A stretch of DNA of 51,578 nt from an uncultured Prevotellaceae bacterium (GTDB lineage: Bacteria; Bacteroidota; Bacteroidia; Bacteroidales; Bacteroidaceae). The stretch spans positions 1 to 51,578 of the forward strand of contig CADBHI010000009.1 in NCBI GenBank assembly GCA_902794405.1, written 5' to 3'. Position 1 is the first letter of the stretch, and every line of letters begins with the position of its first letter. The position numbers were made by a program, and so were the translations under genes. The notes below the pieces were generated by a model that saw only the letters and a list, made by a program, of their open reading frames with translations, did not search any database and was not told the DNA's origin. Below are positions 49,364 through 51,578 of the stretch, piece after piece.

Positions 49364-51183
49364 GTCCCTTGATAAGGAGTTCACTGAAAAAGTCCATAAT
49401 GTTAACTGCATTAACAGTTGAGCTCCGTTGACTGGGTTACTGAGAAAAATCAAATTATTATACATTATTAACTCTAAATGTTTGTGTATCTCGCTGATTT
49501 TTAGTATCTTAGCGGAAAATTTCAGCTATGCTAGGAGATTATCAGCAAACCCGATTGAGCGAATATGCGCGCATCTATGACATACTCATTCCGCGTGACC
49601 ACATATTCCGTCGCATGAATGAGGAGATAGACTTCTCCTTCGTTCGCAAGGAACTGCAAGACAAGTATTCTGTAGGCATGGGGCGCTCTGCAGAGGATCC
49701 TGTCCGCATGTTCAAGTACCTGATGTTAAAGGCCATGCATCCAGCCTCCGATGAGGATTTGGTGAAGCGTGCGTATACAGACATGTCATACAAGTTCTTT
49801 CTGGGGCTCAATCCTGAAGATGACGTAATAGATCCTTCATTGCTCTCCAAGTTTCGCAGGCAGCGCCTGCAGGATGTAGACCTGCTGAGCCTGCTGATAT
49901 CCAAGAGTGTCGCGATGGCCATTGCAAAAGGAATCATCAAACGCAAGAGCGATATAATTGTGGATGCCACTCATGAGTTGGCAAAATCCATAGCCTATAA
50001 CCCTATTGACTACCTGCGTAAAATGGTTGGGCAGATACTTAAGGCTTGTGAGCCGTTTTGGGGAGAAAACTTCCATAAGGAAGACCTTCCTGCGTGTGGC
50101 AAGGATTCAGATATTGAAGTTATGAAAGAGTATTGCCAAGCACTCATTGATTCTCTCGAGGGTAACGGCATTGCCCAGGTTCCGGCGGTGGCAAACAAGG
50201 TAAGCCTACTCAAGGAAGGGCTTGAAGACATGGAGCATCTGTCGCATATATCCAAAGACAAAGGAGCCAAGTTCGGAAGCAAAGGCCCAGGAAAGTCATT
50301 CTTCGGTTACAAGGCTCATATAGGAATGACTCCTGAAAGCATCGTTGTCGCTGCCTCTGTGACCTCGGGCGAAGCCTCTGATGGCGACTACCTCGTACCG
50401 CTTGTGGAACAGGCCATACAGAATGGTCTTGAAGTGGAGAGTGCGATTGCTGACGCTGCCTATGCAGGTAAAGACAACCTCGACGCACTTAGAGATAAGG
50501 TAAAAGTGGTTGCTCCCGTGAACCCTATAATTACGCAAGGTCACCGAAATGGGATAGACTCAGGATTCCATTACAACAAAGATGCAGATACATATATGTG
50601 CCCAGCAGGCGAACTGGCCTATTATAAGTATTATAGCAAGGAACGTCCAAGAACGTATGATGCCAACGGAAAGACGAAACGCTCGTATAAGAATGCTCAG
50701 GTAAGCTACTTTTTTGATGTCAAGAAATGCCAAGAGTGCCCTCTTCGCGAAGGATGCTATAAAGGTGGAAATTACAAGACTTATACAGTTACTATCCTCT
50801 CCGATGCTCACAAAGAGCAGATTGAGTTTGAGAAGACACCAGAGTTTAAGCAGAAAATGAAGAAGCGAAAACGGATAGAGCCGCTCAACGCACATTTGAA
50901 GAACGACCTAGGTATGAAACAGAACATCTCGTACGGTATTGAAAGTATGACGATGCAGACCGCTGTGGCCATTTACATGTCGAATATCCAGAAAATTATG
51001 AAATATAAGGGATAAATGGCCTTAAAAGACCATTTCTACCCCAAAACTAGTCGATAAAGTAAAAACATTAAACATTTTGCAAAAATATTGCCATTTAAAT
51101 CAATTGGACAACCTTACAATAGGGTTAATTTGTGTAAACCCTCCCGAAAAAGAGCCACTTTATCAGTGAGCTCGATAAGGGAC
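49364..51183 (+). mobile_element. IS1182-family insertion sequence
   Basis: The element of about 1.82 kb has one transposase gene and imperfect terminal inverted repeats. The left end GTCCCTTGATAAGGAGTTCA pairs with the right end, read on the minus strand, GTCCCTTATCGAGCTCACTG. The match continues CTGA(A/T)AAAGT, giving arms of about 30 bases. The ends are placed at 49364 and 51183 and could be a few bases further out. No clear target duplication is visible. It lies inside a REP-associated transposase gene. Confidence 0.75.
49528..51015 (+). CDS. IS1182-family transposase
   Basis: The 495-residue DDE transposase appears intact. A DUF772-like N-terminus (KELQDKYSVGMGRSAEDPVR) is followed by catalytic acids in DIIVDATHE (about 141), ESAIADAAYAGKDN (about 310) and KRKRIEPLNAHLKNDLGM (about 455). 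A cysteine cluster CQECPLREGC (about 398-407), typical of IS1182/IS5-related transposases, lies before the last motif. Confidence 0.92.
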   Translation: MLGDYQQTRLSEYARIYDILIPRDHIFRRMNEEIDFSFVRKELQDKYSVGMGRSAEDPVRMFKYLMLKAMHPASDEDLVKRAYTDMSYKFFLGLNPEDDVIDPSLLSKFRRQRLQDVDLLSLLISKSVAMAIAKGIIKRKSDIIVDATHELAKSIAYNPIDYLRKMVGQILKACEPFWGENFHKEDLPACGKDSDIEVMKEYCQALIDSLEGNGIAQVPAVANKVSLLKEGLEDMEHLSHISKDKGAKFGSKGPGKSFFGYKAHIGMTPESIVVAASVTSGEASDGDYLVPLVEQAIQNGLEVESAIADAAYAGKDNLDALRDKVKVVAPVNPIITQGHRNGIDSGFHYNKDADTYMCPAGELAYYKYYSKERPRTYDANGKTKRSYKNAQVSYFFDVKKCQECPLREGCYKGGNYKTYTVTILSDAHKEQIEFEKTPEFKQKMKKRKRIEPLNAHLKNDLGMKQNISYGIESMTMQTAVAIYMSNIQKIMKYKG

Positions 51184-51578
51184 GGCTATAATGCAGGGAT
51201 ACAAAATCACAAGTATTCGAGAGACGGTCATCTGTTTCGCGAGCGTTTTAAGAGTGAGCCAGTAAACGATATGGCTTATTTTGTGACACTTTTGAGGTAT
51301 ATCCACCAAAACCCACTGAAGGCAGGGATGGTGAAAGAGGTGAAGGATTACGAGTTCAGTAGTTGGCATGAGTATAACGACAAGGATGGTTCGTTGTTCC
51401 CATTGTGCGACACTCAGACTGTTTTGAACCGAATACCATACAATGAGTTGGATGAGCTTGTGAACGAACCCATGTCTGATGACGTTGCCTGCCTTGATAT
51501 CGAAGATGCCCAGAAGGGTCGTCCTTCTGATGATCAGGTAATGTCGCTGATAAAAGAAAAGACTGGTGCAACAAATAG
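51184..51578 (+). pseudogene. REP-associated tyrosine transposase, 3' fragment (partial)
   Basis: Immediately after the IS the frame reads GYNAGIQNHKYSRDGHLFRE, followed by FKSEPVNDMAYFVTLLRYIH and QNPLKAGMVKEVKDYEFSSW. These are the Y1-transposase middle and C-terminal motifs. About 70 residues expected between this part and the 5' fragment, including the HIHLL-type His-His motif, are absent. The IS insertion or a later deletion therefore removed them. The frame is open to the end of the window. Confidence 0.78.

Noticed and set aside
1-51578. tRNA or rRNA genes
   Set aside because: No cloverleaf-like stretch with CCA-proximal stem or conserved rRNA sequence was noticed by eye; a covariance-model search would be needed to exclude them formally.

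Overview
The window looks like a Bacteroidales chromosome, most likely Prevotella or a close relative. Three things point there. The promoters have the Bacteroidetes form (TTTG about 20 bases before TAnnTTTG). Several families are typical of the group (DUF4290, DUF4294, BACON, UpxY, smalltalk, cytidylate-kinase-like protein). The gene order rimP-nusA-infB with pyrE, an SRPBCC protein and argH also fits. No rRNA, tRNA or CRISPR array was seen.

1-18.4 kb is mostly core genome. It begins with a partial DUF4290 gene, tsaB, and a cytidylate-kinase-like gene that has lost its end and now reads into tsaB. An ECF sigma factor with a membrane partner and a DAACS symporter follow, then a 0.75 kb gene-free stretch full of inverted repeats. 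A long minus-strand unit comes next (rimP-nusA-infB-SpoIIE phosphatase-pyrE-SRPBCC-argH-lipoprotein), and then murF-DUF4294-S41 protease. A GC-rich palindromic repeat has been translated in frame inside both murF and the small lipoprotein.

18.4-37.3 kb is an AT-richer island and the most interesting part. Two RyR-domain proteins sit at one edge. A BACON/outer-membrane-barrel protein and a lipoprotein face a minus-strand array of eleven annotated genes. In transcription order the array holds: a membrane coiled-coil protein; a TrkA-N channel-like protein ending in an RyR-like domain; a PrsW-like protein with lost active-site residues; a zinc-ribbon/FHA/TIR protein; a SIR2-like fragment; a TIR/WG-repeat protein; an S26-peptidase/PqqD protein; a TIR/lipocalin-like protein; an intact PrsW protease; a TerB-like protein; and a TIR/WD40 protein. 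A macro-domain fragment and a TIR deletion scar lie among them. My inference is a membrane-tethered, NAD-centred conflict or signalling system in which TIR products may act on an RyR/TrkA-N channel.

37.4-46.6 kb resembles the head of a Bacteroidales capsule locus: RepA-like ATPase, TOPRIM/DUF6371 protein, HTH protein, HU-like protein, smalltalk, amidase, UpxY, four-helix-bundle protein and ORF6N protein. An ATPase and a Panacea toxin-antitoxin pair are mixed in, and no glycan genes are present. 47-49.1 kb is an overlapping three-gene unit led by a possible TIGR04255-like protein. 49.2-51.6 kb is a REP-associated transposase gene split by a complete IS1182-family element; the 3' fragment runs off the window.
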